A stretch of DNA of 41,645 bases from GCA-2862585 sp049890295 (GCA_049890295.1 JBMHBP010000007.1:1-41645), one strand, 5' to 3'. Counted from the stretch's first letter, positions 17,337 through 26,274 are shown. Numbers and translations: made by a program. The notes: generated by a model not told the origin, from the letters alone.

Positions 17337-18260
17337 ATGACTTCTATGAATAGGTCAAATCAGCAAATCATACAACCAATACCACTAAAAATAGGTGATA
17401 AAATCGGCCTTATTTCTACAGCCAGAAAAATTTCTGATGAGGAATTATCTATTGCAATAAAAGAGATTGAAGGGTGGGGGTTTGAAACTGTATTAGCTAA
17501 AAGTATCTATTCAAGTCATCATCAGTTTGCAGGCACTAACTCTGAAAGAACCGATGCATTTCAGGAGCTACTAAACGACCCAGAAATTAAAGCCATAATT
17601 TGTGCTAGAGGTGGATACGGTACAGTAAAAATTATCGACAAACTATCTTTTGATAAATTCATTCAAAACCCTAAATGGATTGCTGGCTACAGTGATGTAA
17701 CCGTATTACACTCTCACTTAAACCAATTGAATATTGCTAGTCTACATAGCACAATGCCAATTAATTTTAAAGGGAATACAAAAGAGACTTTACAAGCTTT
17801 AAAGGATAGTCTATTGGGTAAAGCTATCAGATATAAGCTGACAACTAACCCTTTGAATAGAAATGGCATCGGAAAAGGGCAAATAGTTGGTGGAAATTTG
17901 TCTATATTATACAGCCTATTGGGCAGTCGATCGGATATAAATACAGATGGGAAAATACTATTTATTGAAGATTTAGATGAATACTTATATCATATTGATA
18001 GAATGATGACTGCTTTAGATAGAAGTGGGAAATTATCAAAGTTAAATGGCTTAATAGTAGGTGGCATGACCCAAATGCATGATAATGAAACTCCTTTCGG
18101 TAAAAATGCTTTAGAAATCATATTGGAATCTGTAGAAAAATATGACTTTCCTGTTTGTTTTGATTTTCCAGCAGGCCATATCAGTAATAACTTACCAATC
18201 AAACTAGGCTGTCAAGTAGAATTGAATGTTAACCACTTTGTTTCTCTAACGTATGAGTAA
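17337..18260 (+). CDS. LD-carboxypeptidase (peptidase family S66)
   Basis: About 308 residues. It cleaves the terminal D-amino acid from L,D-linked muropeptides during peptidoglycan recycling. Family S66 features are visible: RKISDEELSIAIKEIEGWGF near the N-terminus, ICARGGYGTVKIIDKL, the nucleophile block AGYSDVTVLH, GGNLSILYSLLGS, the catalytic acid in FIEDLDEYLYHIDRMM, and the terminal DFPAGHISNNLPIKLG block with the catalytic His. I place the start at ATG 17337 (ATG 17346 is also possible). A GTG at 17295 would extend the protein by 14 residues, but it lies only 3 bases from the metG start and would swallow the promoter palindrome. The 3' end overlaps yraN by 8 bases. Confidence 0.92.
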   Translation: MTSMNRSNQQIIQPIPLKIGDKIGLISTARKISDEELSIAIKEIEGWGFETVLAKSIYSSHHQFAGTNSERTDAFQELLNDPEIKAIICARGGYGTVKIIDKLSFDKFIQNPKWIAGYSDVTVLHSHLNQLNIASLHSTMPINFKGNTKETLQALKDSLLGKAIRYKLTTNPLNRNGIGKGQIVGGNLSILYSLLGSRSDINTDGKILFIEDLDEYLYHIDRMMTALDRSGKLSKLNGLIVGGMTQMHDNETPFGKNALEIILESVEKYDFPVCFDFPAGHISNNLPIKLGCQVELNVNHFVSLTYE

Positions 18261-18603
18261 AATTCACGAACTTGGCCATAAGGGTGAACGCATAGCTCAA
18301 AGCTTTTTAAAAAAGAAAAACTACACGATTTTGCAAACTAACTGGCGGTGGCAAAAAGCTGAAATTGATATCATTGCAAAAAATGAAAATTGTATTGTTT
18401 TCATTGAGGTAAAGACAAGAAGCACTACACGGTTTGGGAAGCCCTCAGAGTTTGTCAGCATGAAAAAAATTGAACTCATGAAAGACGCTGCTGAAGCTTA
18501 TCTTGAAGTGTTTAAACTAGAAAATGAAATTAGGTTTGACATAATAAGCATAGTGATAAATTCTGACACACAAAAGATAGAACATCTTATAAACATCATT
18601 TAA
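18253..18603 (+). CDS. YraN / UPF0102 family nuclease-like protein
   Basis: A 116-residue protein with the complete UPF0102 pattern: LGHKGERIAQSFLKKKNYTI, then NWRWQKAEIDIIAKNENCIVF, then IEVKTRS with the following basic stretch. The order E...D-I-D...E-V-K is that of restriction-endonuclease-like folds (Holliday-junction resolvase related). The biochemical role is not well established; many annotations simply read 'YraN family protein'. It overlaps the end of the LD-carboxypeptidase gene by 8 bases, so translation is probably coupled. Confidence 0.92.
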   Translation: MSKIHELGHKGERIAQSFLKKKNYTILQTNWRWQKAEIDIIAKNENCIVFIEVKTRSTTRFGKPSEFVSMKKIELMKDAAEAYLEVFKLENEIRFDIISIVINSDTQKIEHLINII

Positions 18604-18617
18604 ATAAGTCGATTTAC

Positions 18618-18625
18618 TACATTTG
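18618..18625 (+). promoter_or_regulatory. Candidate -7 element (TACATTTG) for the pseudouridine synthase gene
   Basis: Perfect TAnnTTTG match 13 bases before ATG 18639, in the 35-base gap after yraN. No clear -33 box. Confidence 0.4.
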
Positions 18626-18638
18626 CAGAAATAAGACT

Positions 18639-19493
18639 ATGCCCAAAAAAGAAATTAAAAGATCAAATTCCTCAAACAAAAGGAAAAATAGTGCTAACCA
18701 AGCTCGAAAAATTACATCAGAAAAGCGATCTTTTCCAGCTTTAAAAAGTGCCTTCAAAAAACGTATAACTAAGGCCAAAAACGAAAAACAAGGAATGCGC
18801 TTAAATCAGTTTTTAGCTCATTCAGGCATAAGCTCTAGACGTGAAGCCGATGACTTGATAAAAGCTGGTTTAGTAAAAGTCAACGACAAAATTATTACAG
18901 AAATGGGCTACAGGGTTTTACAAAGCGATACTGTAAAATTCAATAATTCAGTAATTAAATCTGAAACAAAACGATATCTGCTACTGAACAAGCCTAAAGA
19001 CTTTTTGATGACCACCAATGACCCAAGAAAAAAAAATGTATTTGAACTCATTGATGGAGCTTGTAAAGAACGTATATATCCAGTTGGTCGCTTAGACAGA
19101 CAAACCTCAGGGCTTTTATTATTCACCAATGACGGTGAACTTTCTAAAAAACTTACTGACCCCAAAAAGGCCATAAAAAAACTATACCACCTCACTTTAG
19201 ATAAAAACTTAAAATCTGCAGACATGCAGAAAGTTGCTAATGGGGTTGTAGTAGATAATTATACGATAAATGTCAAAACCATTTCTTATATTCAAAACTC
19301 ACCTAAACGAGAAGTTGGTATTGAAACTCTATATGGTAGAACAAAAAATATAAAAAGTATTTTTGAACAACTTGGATATAAAGTGCTTAAACTTGATCAA
19401 GTATATTATGGTGGTCTTACAAAAAAGGACATCCCAAGGGGTAGACATCGGTTTTTAAGTCAAAAAGAGATCAATATGTTGAAAATGATTTAA
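18639..19493 (+). CDS. RsuA/RluB-family rRNA pseudouridine synthase
   Basis: A 284-residue enzyme that isomerises uridine to pseudouridine in ribosomal RNA. Residues 1-50 form a Lys/Arg/Ser-rich, probably disordered extension, common in Bacteroidota members. An S4 RNA-binding domain follows (about 53-100, MRLNQFLAHSGISSRREADD). The catalytic domain has RYLLLNKPKDFLMTTNDP and the active-site motif GRLDRQTSGLLLFTNDG, with Asp153 as the predicted catalytic residue. The C-terminal GIETLYGRTKNIKSIFEQLG...GRHRFLS matches the RsuA/RluB/E/F branch. Whether the target is 23S (RluB type) or 16S (RsuA type) cannot be decided from the sequence, so no symbol is given. Confidence 0.94.
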   Translation: MPKKEIKRSNSSNKRKNSANQARKITSEKRSFPALKSAFKKRITKAKNEKQGMRLNQFLAHSGISSRREADDLIKAGLVKVNDKIITEMGYRVLQSDTVKFNNSVIKSETKRYLLLNKPKDFLMTTNDPRKKNVFELIDGACKERIYPVGRLDRQTSGLLLFTNDGELSKKLTDPKKAIKKLYHLTLDKNLKSADMQKVANGVVVDNYTINVKTISYIQNSPKREVGIETLYGRTKNIKSIFEQLGYKVLKLDQVYYGGLTKKDIPRGRHRFLSQKEINMLKMI

Positions 19494-19517
19494 GCCACTA
19501 TGTAATAAGAAAACTGA

Positions 19518-19525
19518 TACATTCG
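19518..19525 (+). promoter_or_regulatory. Candidate -7 element (TACATTCG) for the AsmA-like gene
   Basis: One mismatch to TAnnTTTG, 10 bases upstream of ATG 19536. If real, the transcript leader is only a few bases long. Confidence 0.3.
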
Positions 19526-19535
19526 TTAAAAAGTT

Positions 19536-22019
19536 ATGAAATTCATTAAGCGTTTATTTTTATTATTTATTTTATTATCTGTTTTGGTTGTTGGTGGATT
19601 GGCATCATACATCTACTACAAACAAAATGATTTAGAACAGCTAATTATCAAAGAAGTTAACAAACAACTTCAATCAGAAGTCAGTATTAATGATATTACC
19701 TTTTCAGTACTAAAAAACTTTCCTTACACGAGTATCAATTTGAATGGAGTAACGATTATTGACGCATTCAATGAAGACACTTTGTGTCAAGTAGAAGATA
19801 TTGACGTAAAATTCAACATCATCGACATATACAATGAGGACTATACCATACAGGAAATAGAATTAGATAATGGCTTTGTAAATATCTACTATAATGAAGG
19901 TAAAGCAAACTATATTATTTGGGAATCATCAAGCGACTCTACTTCTGATAGTGATTTAGAACTAGGACTTGAAAATATCAGCCTTAAAAACTTAAAAGTA
20001 GATTACACTAATGGTAATATATCAACTTCAATACTTAGTCATGAAAGTAATCTAGAGTTAAAAATAGATAATGAAGATATTACTCTTACTATTAATGGTG
20101 AATTAACCAACAACAGGTTTATATTAAACAATGAAAGTTATCTGAAAAATAAAGCTATTAATTTAAGTGCAGATTTAACGCTTAACGATCAATATACTGA
20201 CATATCTTCTAACTTGATTATCGCAGAAATTCCACTTTTATTAAATCTTACTTCCAAAACAAATTCAACTGATATTAGAATAAAGACTAAGTCTTTAGAT
20301 GTAAAGCGAACATTAAGCTTATTACCATCTTCGCTAACTAAAAGTTTTTCATCATTTGATATTGATGCTAAAACGGACTTAGACATTCATCTTATCAATG
20401 ACCTTAAAGAAAATTCATTTATTGATATTCAATTTGAAGTTAGTTCTGCAACACTTAAGGGAAAAGATATACCGTTTGACTGTAATGAATTATCATTTCA
20501 AGGCAGCTTCACCAATGGCTCTAATCGAACAGACGCAAGTACCTCAATCCTGATTAATGATATCAAAACAACAATTAATAATGAAGCTATTTTAGCCAAT
20601 GCACATATCAAAGGCCTAAATGATCCAACTATTGAAGCTAGTGTAAATGGACAGTTGCAATTGTCTGAAATAGAAAAGTGGGGATATAAGCCAACAGTAA
20701 AGGAATTATTTGGAAAAACAACATATGAGATATACTATAATGGTAAAATTGGTTTAAAAAATAAACTCACTTTCGATATGTCTATGGCAGAAAAAAAAGC
20801 AATAATTGCAATAGACGATTTAACACTTATTACTGACAATTCAACTCCTAAATTATCACAATCTAAGTTGAAACTGAAATTAATCGATGATCATTTAGAT
20901 ATTGAGCAGTTTGAAACTTCACTTGCTGAAGAAAGTAACTTGAACTTTATTGGCTCCATCGAAAATGTATTCGCTTATTCATTTCTAAAAAATGCTCCGC
21001 TTAAAATAGGCGGAGACCTGAGTTCAAAGTGGATGATTATTGATGAACTATTAGAAAATATTGATACGAGTTCGACAGACAACCCAAACAAAAGCGTAAT
21101 AAGTTTCCCTAAGGATGTCATTGTCAATATTAACCTCAATCTCGAAGACTTAACTTATGATCGTTTTCACATGAGGAATTTCAATAGTAAAATTAGTTAC
21201 AAAGAGAAAAAACTAAATGTCAAAAATGTAGAGTTAGAAACTATGTCTGGTAAGATAAACTCAACCGTTTCATTAGAGCAACTAAACAGTGGTCGTATTA
21301 GACTAATTAACACAACCAATCTTAATAATATCAACGTTCGACAATTATTTTATGAGTTTCATAATTTTGGACAGAGAACGATGCGACATAAACATTTAAA
21401 AGGAAAAATTGATTCAGAAATTTACTTTAGAAACGAATGGGACAAATTTTTCAACCCTATTGAAAATCACATGTATTCCTTCATGGACGTGACCATCAAA
21501 GATGGGGAGCTTTTAGAATTCGAGCCATTAATGGAAATGTCTGACTACATCAGTATAGAAGAATTAAAGCGAATTAAGTTTTCAACTCTCGAAAATCAAA
21601 TAGAAATAAAAAATAATGTCATAGAAATTCCATTCATGGAAATATATTCCTCAGCAATAGACCTTGCAGGATCTGGAACACATACATTTGATAATAATAT
21701 GGATTATGAATTCAAGATTTTGTTGAATGAAATTCTTGGAAATAAATTTAGACGAAAACACAAGAAAAAGGTGACCGAATTTGGAGTAGTTGAAGACGAT
21801 GGTGTAAAAGGAATGGCTTTGTTTTTAAAAATGAAAGGTAATGTTGATGATCCAGAAATAGCATATAATACTTTACGACTACGTGAATCGTTAGATACAG
21901 GCTTCAAAAAGGAAAAAAGAAAATTAAAAGAAGTCATCAATAACGAGTTTGGAGGAAAGCAAAATGAAGACTCTTTTGATGACCCTAATTACGATAATAT
22001 AATTGAATGGGAAGAATAA
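19536..22019 (+). CDS. AsmA-like envelope protein
   Basis: An 827-residue protein with an N-terminal membrane anchor (about residues 7-29, hydrophobic, followed by YIYYKQNDLEQLI) and a long periplasmic part rich in beta strands. The opening KQLQSEVSINDITFSVLKNFPYTSINLNGVTI is characteristic of AsmA-family proteins of Bacteroidota, and the C-terminal MDYEFKILLNEILGNKFR matches the AsmA C-terminal region. AsmA/TamB-type proteins are thought to form hydrophobic grooves that carry phospholipids between the membranes and affect outer-membrane assembly. The tail after about 770 is charged and probably flexible. The gene overlaps the histidine kinase by 13 bases, suggesting coupled translation and a shared envelope function (inference). 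Confidence 0.82.
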   Translation: MKFIKRLFLLFILLSVLVVGGLASYIYYKQNDLEQLIIKEVNKQLQSEVSINDITFSVLKNFPYTSINLNGVTIIDAFNEDTLCQVEDIDVKFNIIDIYNEDYTIQEIELDNGFVNIYYNEGKANYIIWESSSDSTSDSDLELGLENISLKNLKVDYTNGNISTSILSHESNLELKIDNEDITLTINGELTNNRFILNNESYLKNKAINLSADLTLNDQYTDISSNLIIAEIPLLLNLTSKTNSTDIRIKTKSLDVKRTLSLLPSSLTKSFSSFDIDAKTDLDIHLINDLKENSFIDIQFEVSSATLKGKDIPFDCNELSFQGSFTNGSNRTDASTSILINDIKTTINNEAILANAHIKGLNDPTIEASVNGQLQLSEIEKWGYKPTVKELFGKTTYEIYYNGKIGLKNKLTFDMSMAEKKAIIAIDDLTLITDNSTPKLSQSKLKLKLIDDHLDIEQFETSLAEESNLNFIGSIENVFAYSFLKNAPLKIGGDLSSKWMIIDELLENIDTSSTDNPNKSVISFPKDVIVNINLNLEDLTYDRFHMRNFNSKISYKEKKLNVKNVELETMSGKINSTVSLEQLNSGRIRLINTTNLNNINVRQLFYEFHNFGQRTMRHKHLKGKIDSEIYFRNEWDKFFNPIENHMYSFMDVTIKDGELLEFEPLMEMSDYISIEELKRIKFSTLENQIEIKNNVIEIPFMEIYSSAIDLAGSGTHTFDNNMDYEFKILLNEILGNKFRRKHKKKVTEFGVVEDDGVKGMALFLKMKGNVDDPEIAYNTLRLRESLDTGFKKEKRKLKEVINNEFGGKQNEDSFDDPNYDNIIEWEE

Positions 22020-23176
22020 ATATATACAGTAGGCGTAAAAATTGGAAAATAGTTTTTGTCATTTTCGCCGGTATTATCGCCATTGCTTCACTTAGCTATA
22101 CAAACCAACTAGTTAGTGAGTTAGATACTGAAGAACGAAAAAAAATTGAACTTTGGGCTGAAGCAACCTATCAACTGGTAAACTCAGGAATGGGGCCTAC
22201 CAATAATATATTAGCAAGTAGAATTATACAAGAAAATACTACAATCCCTATAATTCTTACTAACGAGGTTGGTGAAGTAATAGGCGATAGAAACTTACCC
22301 TATAAGAGAAATAATAATAAAGCTTTTTTAAAAAAACAATTAGAGATAATGGCCGAACAACATGAGCCCATAAAAATTGAGGCAAAAATGAATGGTCAAG
22401 TAATTTTAACACAATACCTCTTTTACAAAGACTCATATATTCTAAGTCAACTTCGCTTTTATCCATTTTTACAACTAGTCGTAATTTTTCTATTCATCGT
22501 TATTGCCTATATGACATTCAACAGATCCAGAAGAACAGAACAAAATTTAGTCTGGGCAGGAATGGCCAAGGAAACTGCTCATCAAATAGGAACTCCTCTT
22601 TCATCGTTAATGGCCTGGGTTGAAATTCTGAAAGAAAAAGACGGAATGCTTGAAATAAGTAAAGAAATAAATAAAGACGTCAAACGACTAGAAACCATAA
22701 CTGATCGTTTTTCCAAAATAGGCTCAAAACCTAATGTAGACAATCAAAACATTTACGACATCTTATGTCAGTCGGTTAGTTATCTCCAAGACAGATTATC
22801 TTCTAATGTAAGTATTAAGCTAGAAAATAAATGTAACGACACCAAAGCTCCAGTAAATGCCATTTTATTTGAATGGGTCATTGAGAACATTTGCAAAAAT
22901 GCTGCTGACGCTATGAATGGTAAAGGGAATATTCTCATTTCTTTATATTCAAAAGATGACTATATAACCATTGAGATTAAAGATGACGGAAAAGGTTTAA
23001 TAAAGACTAACTTTAAACGGATTTTTGAACCCGGCTTTACGACTAAACAGCGAGGATGGGGTTTAGGCTTATCTTTGTCTAAGCGTATAATAGAGGATTA
23101 TCATCGCGGTAAGTTGTATGTCAAATCTTCCAGCCCAGAAGGAACAGTATTTTGTATCTCGCTTCACAAGGACTAA
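22007..23176 (+). CDS. Membrane-bound sensor histidine kinase, no adjacent response regulator
   Basis: A 389-residue kinase. Membrane helices at about 13-31 and 151-170 enclose a periplasmic sensor segment of about 120 residues with no domain I recognise. The H-box is KETAHQIGTPLSSLMAW, with His192 the predicted phospho-acceptor. The ATPase domain has N-box ENICKNAADAM, G1 DDGKGL, F-box IFEPGFTT and G2 GWGLGLSL. No HAMP domain separates TM2 from the H-box by more than about 15 residues. The partner response regulator must be encoded elsewhere. The start overlaps the AsmA-like gene by 13 bases, and its end meets the Msr gene tail to tail with a 4-base overlap. Confidence 0.93.
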   Translation: MGRINIYSRRKNWKIVFVIFAGIIAIASLSYTNQLVSELDTEERKKIELWAEATYQLVNSGMGPTNNILASRIIQENTTIPIILTNEVGEVIGDRNLPYKRNNNKAFLKKQLEIMAEQHEPIKIEAKMNGQVILTQYLFYKDSYILSQLRFYPFLQLVVIFLFIVIAYMTFNRSRRTEQNLVWAGMAKETAHQIGTPLSSLMAWVEILKEKDGMLEISKEINKDVKRLETITDRFSKIGSKPNVDNQNIYDILCQSVSYLQDRLSSNVSIKLENKCNDTKAPVNAILFEWVIENICKNAADAMNGKGNILISLYSKDDYITIEIKDDGKGLIKTNFKRIFEPGFTTKQRGWGLGLSLSKRIIEDYHRGKLYVKSSSPEGTVFCISLHKD

Positions 23177-24081
23177 AGATGACAACTCCCCTTACCTCTT
23201 TTATGCAGATACTCCTGATGGTATTCTTCTGCTCTGTAAAAAGTAACCGCAGGAGTAATCTCAGTCACAACCAAGTCCTTAAATTTAGCTGATTTGTCTA
23301 AGGCTTCTTTTGTGATTAAAGCAATTTTTTTTTGTTCTTCACTATGATAGAAGACGGCAGAACGATACTGTGTGCCAACATCTGGTCCTTGTCGGTTTAA
23401 TGTAGTGGGGTTGTGATTATCCCAAAAAATAGCGATTAACTCTTCATACGAGACTTGTTTTGGATCATATAGAACCTCAACAGCTTCAGCATGATTAGTA
23501 TTTTCATTACAAACCTCTTTATATGTTGGATTAATAGTTGTTCCGCCTAAGTAGCCAACATCTGTAGAATATACCCCTTTTAGTGTTCTGTATAATTCCT
23601 CAACACCCCAAAAACAACCTGCTGCAAAAGTGGCTTTTTGCAGAGAGTCATTAGAAACAAAACGAATGCTTATACTATTTACACAGTGTCGTGTATTTTC
23701 AGCAGTAAGTTGTTCTCCAACAAAAACATGGCCAAGGTGTCCCTCACACTTTGCACAAGTTATTTCTGTTCGCTCATATCCAAGATTAAAATCTGAATGG
23801 GTATGTATGGCTCCCTCTTTTACTTTATCAAAGGCTGGCCAACCACATCCAGCATCAAACTTATCTGATGAATCGTATAAATGATTGCCGCAAGCCCTAC
23901 ATATAAATATACCATCTTCATAAAAATTATCATATTCACCAGTAAAAGGAGCCTCAGTTCCTTTATCTACAATAACACGTCTTTCTTCAGGTGTTAGATT
24001 ATCAAAAAAATTGTGTCTCATGTTATCCGTAGTTTTAGTTTGACAGGCCAATAACAATGGCAATAATGTGCAAAAATACAT
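23173..24081 (-). CDS. Fused MsrB-MsrA methionine sulfoxide reductase lipoprotein
   Basis: A bifunctional enzyme reducing both sulfoxide stereoisomers of methionine. I choose the ATG at 24079-24081 (302 residues), because from there the protein begins MYFCTLLPLLLACQ, a lipoprotein signal with Cys13 as the lipidated residue. A longer reading frame starting at 24189 would bury this signal and overlap hemW. The MsrB domain comes first: zinc cysteines CRAC and CAKC, substrate block GCGWPAFDK and catalytic Cys in RHCVNSISIRF. The MsrA domain follows: catalytic Cys in FAAGCFWGVEEL, then DVGYLGGTT, and GTQYRSAVFY near the end. The B-then-A order is known in Bacteroidota. It probably repairs oxidised envelope proteins from the membrane surface. 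Confidence 0.93.
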   Translation of the reverse strand: MYFCTLLPLLLACQTKTTDNMRHNFFDNLTPEERRVIVDKGTEAPFTGEYDNFYEDGIFICRACGNHLYDSSDKFDAGCGWPAFDKVKEGAIHTHSDFNLGYERTEITCAKCEGHLGHVFVGEQLTAENTRHCVNSISIRFVSNDSLQKATFAAGCFWGVEELYRTLKGVYSTDVGYLGGTTINPTYKEVCNENTNHAEAVEVLYDPKQVSYEELIAIFWDNHNPTTLNRQGPDVGTQYRSAVFYHSEEQKKIALITKEALDKSAKFKDLVVTEITPAVTFYRAEEYHQEYLHKRGKGSCHL

Positions 24082-24114
24082 CAAATGATAAAAAACTGTA
24101 TTGGAATTCTTGAG

Positions 24115-24122
24115 TACTTTTG
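24115..24122 (+). promoter_or_regulatory. Candidate -7 element (TACTTTTG) for hemW
   Basis: Perfect TAnnTTTG match ending 4 bases before the proposed GTG start at 24127. If active, the hemW mRNA would be leaderless. No -33 box at normal spacing. Confidence 0.35.
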
Positions 24123-24126
24123 TAGT

Positions 24127-25260
24127 GTGAGTGGTATCTATATTCATATTCCGTTTTGTAAGCAACAATGTCATTATTGCGATTTTCACTTTTCAACCTT
24201 AATGTCCAATAAAAACGATGTATTAGACGCATTAGTACTTGAGATAAAAATGAGACGTGAATTTTTATTAGGTACAAAGATACAGACAATATATTTTGGT
24301 GGTGGTACACCTTCGGTGTTAAGCAGCGATGAAATTAATCGACTATTTGATGAAATTAATACACACTTCGATTTAAGTCAATTAGATGAAGTAACCATTG
24401 AGGCAAACCCAGATGACTTATCCATTAAAAAAATAAGTGATTTAAAAAATACACCTGTCAATCGCTTTAGTATTGGTGTGCAATCCTTTCACCAAAAGGA
24501 CCTTATCTATATGAATAGAGCTCATTCTGTAAATCAAGCCTTCGATAGTATAAAATCTGTACAAGATGCTGGCTGGAAAAATATTACGATTGACTTGATT
24601 TATGGCACACCTACTCTTAGTCATGAATCATGGCAAAAAAACCTGCGATATGTTGTGGATTTAAATATTCCACACCTATCAGCCTACGGACTAACAGTTG
24701 AAGAAAAAACACCTTTGTATCATTCTATAAAATCAGGAAAAGAAAAAGATATCGACGACAAGAAAAGTGCAGAACAATTTGAATTTCTTATGGATTTTAT
24801 GCCAAAATATGGGTGGGAACAATATGAAATATCAAATTTTGCTAAAGTAGGCTTTGAAGCTAAACATAATGGCAGTTATTGGAAAGATGAAAAGTACCTT
24901 GGTATCGGTCCATCTGCACACTCATTTGATGGCACAAAAAGATGGTGGAACATTGCTAACAATAGTTTGTACGTAAAAGCTATTAAAAACAATAACTTAA
25001 ACATAGAATTTGAAGACTTAAGTGAAGGACAACGGTTCAATGAATACATTATGACTGCCTTACGAACAAAAAATGGTTGTAACTTAACTTACATGAATTC
25101 ACGTTTTTCAGCACTTTTCATCACTTTTTTCAATAAATCAGTCAAAAAATGGGTAAAAAGCAAGAATATTATTCAAAATGGTGATATTTTTTGTTTAACA
25201 AAAAAAGGGAAATTATTAGCCGATCAAATTGCATCGGATTTATTTTATTTAGAACAATAG
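24127..25260 (+). CDS. hemW: HemW-like radical SAM protein (coproporphyrinogen III oxidase homologue, heme chaperone)
   Basis: About 377 residues. The radical SAM motif is IPFCKQQCHYCDF (CxxxCxxC, binding a 4Fe-4S cluster) near the N-terminus, followed by TIYFGGGTPSVLSSDEI, VTIEANPDDL, RFSIGVQSFHQKDLIYMNRAH and TIDLIYGTPTLSHESW. This is the HemN/HemW pattern. The short N-terminus directly before GIYIHIPFC, without the extra conserved region of true HemN oxidases, indicates HemW, which inserts heme into respiratory proteins. I place the start at GTG 24127, giving M-SGIYIHIPFC, the usual family start. The ATG at 24085 would add 14 non-conserved residues and nearly abut the divergent Msr start. 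The C-terminal winged-helix region is complete. Confidence 0.9.
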   Translation: MSGIYIHIPFCKQQCHYCDFHFSTLMSNKNDVLDALVLEIKMRREFLLGTKIQTIYFGGGTPSVLSSDEINRLFDEINTHFDLSQLDEVTIEANPDDLSIKKISDLKNTPVNRFSIGVQSFHQKDLIYMNRAHSVNQAFDSIKSVQDAGWKNITIDLIYGTPTLSHESWQKNLRYVVDLNIPHLSAYGLTVEEKTPLYHSIKSGKEKDIDDKKSAEQFEFLMDFMPKYGWEQYEISNFAKVGFEAKHNGSYWKDEKYLGIGPSAHSFDGTKRWWNIANNSLYVKAIKNNNLNIEFEDLSEGQRFNEYIMTALRTKNGCNLTYMNSRFSALFITFFNKSVKKWVKSKNIIQNGDIFCLTKKGKLLADQIASDLFYLEQ

Positions 25261-25530
25261 AATTTTTAAAAAAAACCATATTTTACTATACTTTTAATCG
25301 TTTTTAGACACTTTTAATTCAATTTTTGTCATTTTTTAAAAAAAACACACTTAAAATGAATACCAAAATACATGCAACACAACACTTTGAAAAAAAAAGC
25401 TTTTTATTACTAAAATCAATGATTTTTGGACGTTTTATTCAAAAAAATGATGTTTTTAGCAAAAATTTAGAAATTTTAGTCTCAGAAACAAAAATCATTA
25501 ACGTAATTAAATTTTGAATATTTTTAATCT
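25261..25530. other. Very AT-rich 270-base intergenic stretch between hemW and the cyclase gene
   Basis: Made largely of T and A runs with loose repeats of ACTTTTAAT (25290s and 25310s) and several AAAAAA/TTTTTT tracts. A 63-codon plus-strand frame (25326-25517) looks like chance, since it has only Lys/Phe/Ile/Asn-biased content. It presumably contains the promoter of the cyclase gene, but I see no clean TAnnTTTG. A bent-DNA or terminator role is possible. Confidence 0.4.
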
Positions 25531-26274
25531 ATGATAGCAGAAATTACTCATCGTCAACAAATATTTAAGGTCAATCTTTCTAAACCAATAGATATTTCCT
25601 TGCCTCTAAAAGCCGGTAGTGGCAATCCTACAGCATGGTATGTTCCTCCAGTAAAAATGGAAGCCGTAAAAATAGGTCAATGGATAGGTGAAGTTAAACA
25701 AGGTGGATCAGTTAATTTTTTTGATATTTACTTTAATCCGCATGGACACGGTACACATACTGAATGTTTGGGTCATATTTCAAAAGCCAAAGAGTCAGTC
25801 AATGAACTGATTAATGAGTTTTTTTTTATTGCTCAACTAATTACTGTAAAGCCTGAAGAAATAGACAATGATTTGGTGATTACTAAAGAAGCTATTTCCA
25901 CTCAACTAAACTCTGACACTGAAGCTTTAATTATTCGAACCTTACCTAACACTGAGGCTAAGTGTACAAAACAATATTCAAATACTAACCCCCCTTTTCT
26001 ACATCATGAGGCGGCCATTCTTATGAAGAATAAAGGAGTTAAACATTTATTAATCGACTTACCTTCTGTTGATAAAGAACAGGATGAAGGCAAATTAATT
26101 GCACATCATTGCTTTTGGAATTTTCCTGAAAATCCCCGATTTGATTGTAGCATAACTGAACTCATTTATGTTCCAAACACTATTCGAGACGGTGAATACC
26201 TTTTGAATCTTAGTTTTGCACCTTTTGATAATGATGCCAGTCCAAGTCGCCCCACCTTATATGCTATCTTATGA
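25531..26274 (+). CDS. Cyclase-family (kynurenine formamidase-like) metal-dependent hydrolase
   Basis: A 247-residue protein of the KynB/cyclase fold. The signature histidine cluster appears as NPHGHGTHTECLGH (residues 70-82; His71, 73 and 76 are likely metal ligands, and the usual Asp of HxGTHxD is Glu here). A second block, HHEAAILMKNKGVKHLLIDLPSVD, carries another conserved active-site His and Asp. Members hydrolyse N-formylkynurenine, isatin or related amides and esters. No other tryptophan-catabolism gene is adjacent, so the substrate is open. Its stop overlaps the ATG of the MmcQ/YjbR gene by 4 bases, so the two are translationally coupled. Confidence 0.85.
   Translation: MIAEITHRQQIFKVNLSKPIDISLPLKAGSGNPTAWYVPPVKMEAVKIGQWIGEVKQGGSVNFFDIYFNPHGHGTHTECLGHISKAKESVNELINEFFFIAQLITVKPEEIDNDLVITKEAISTQLNSDTEALIIRTLPNTEAKCTKQYSNTNPPFLHHEAAILMKNKGVKHLLIDLPSVDKEQDEGKLIAHHCFWNFPENPRFDCSITELIYVPNTIRDGEYLLNLSFAPFDNDASPSRPTLYAIL

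Noticed and set aside
24082..24189. N-terminal 36-residue extension of the Msr protein
   Set aside because: It would hide the lipoprotein signal MYFCTLLPLLLACQ and overlap the hemW start; the Met at 24081 is better.
25326..25517. 63-codon plus-strand frame in the AT-rich gap after hemW
   Set aside because: Lys/Phe/Ile/Asn-biased translation of A/T runs, no recognisable motif, no promoter-like element.
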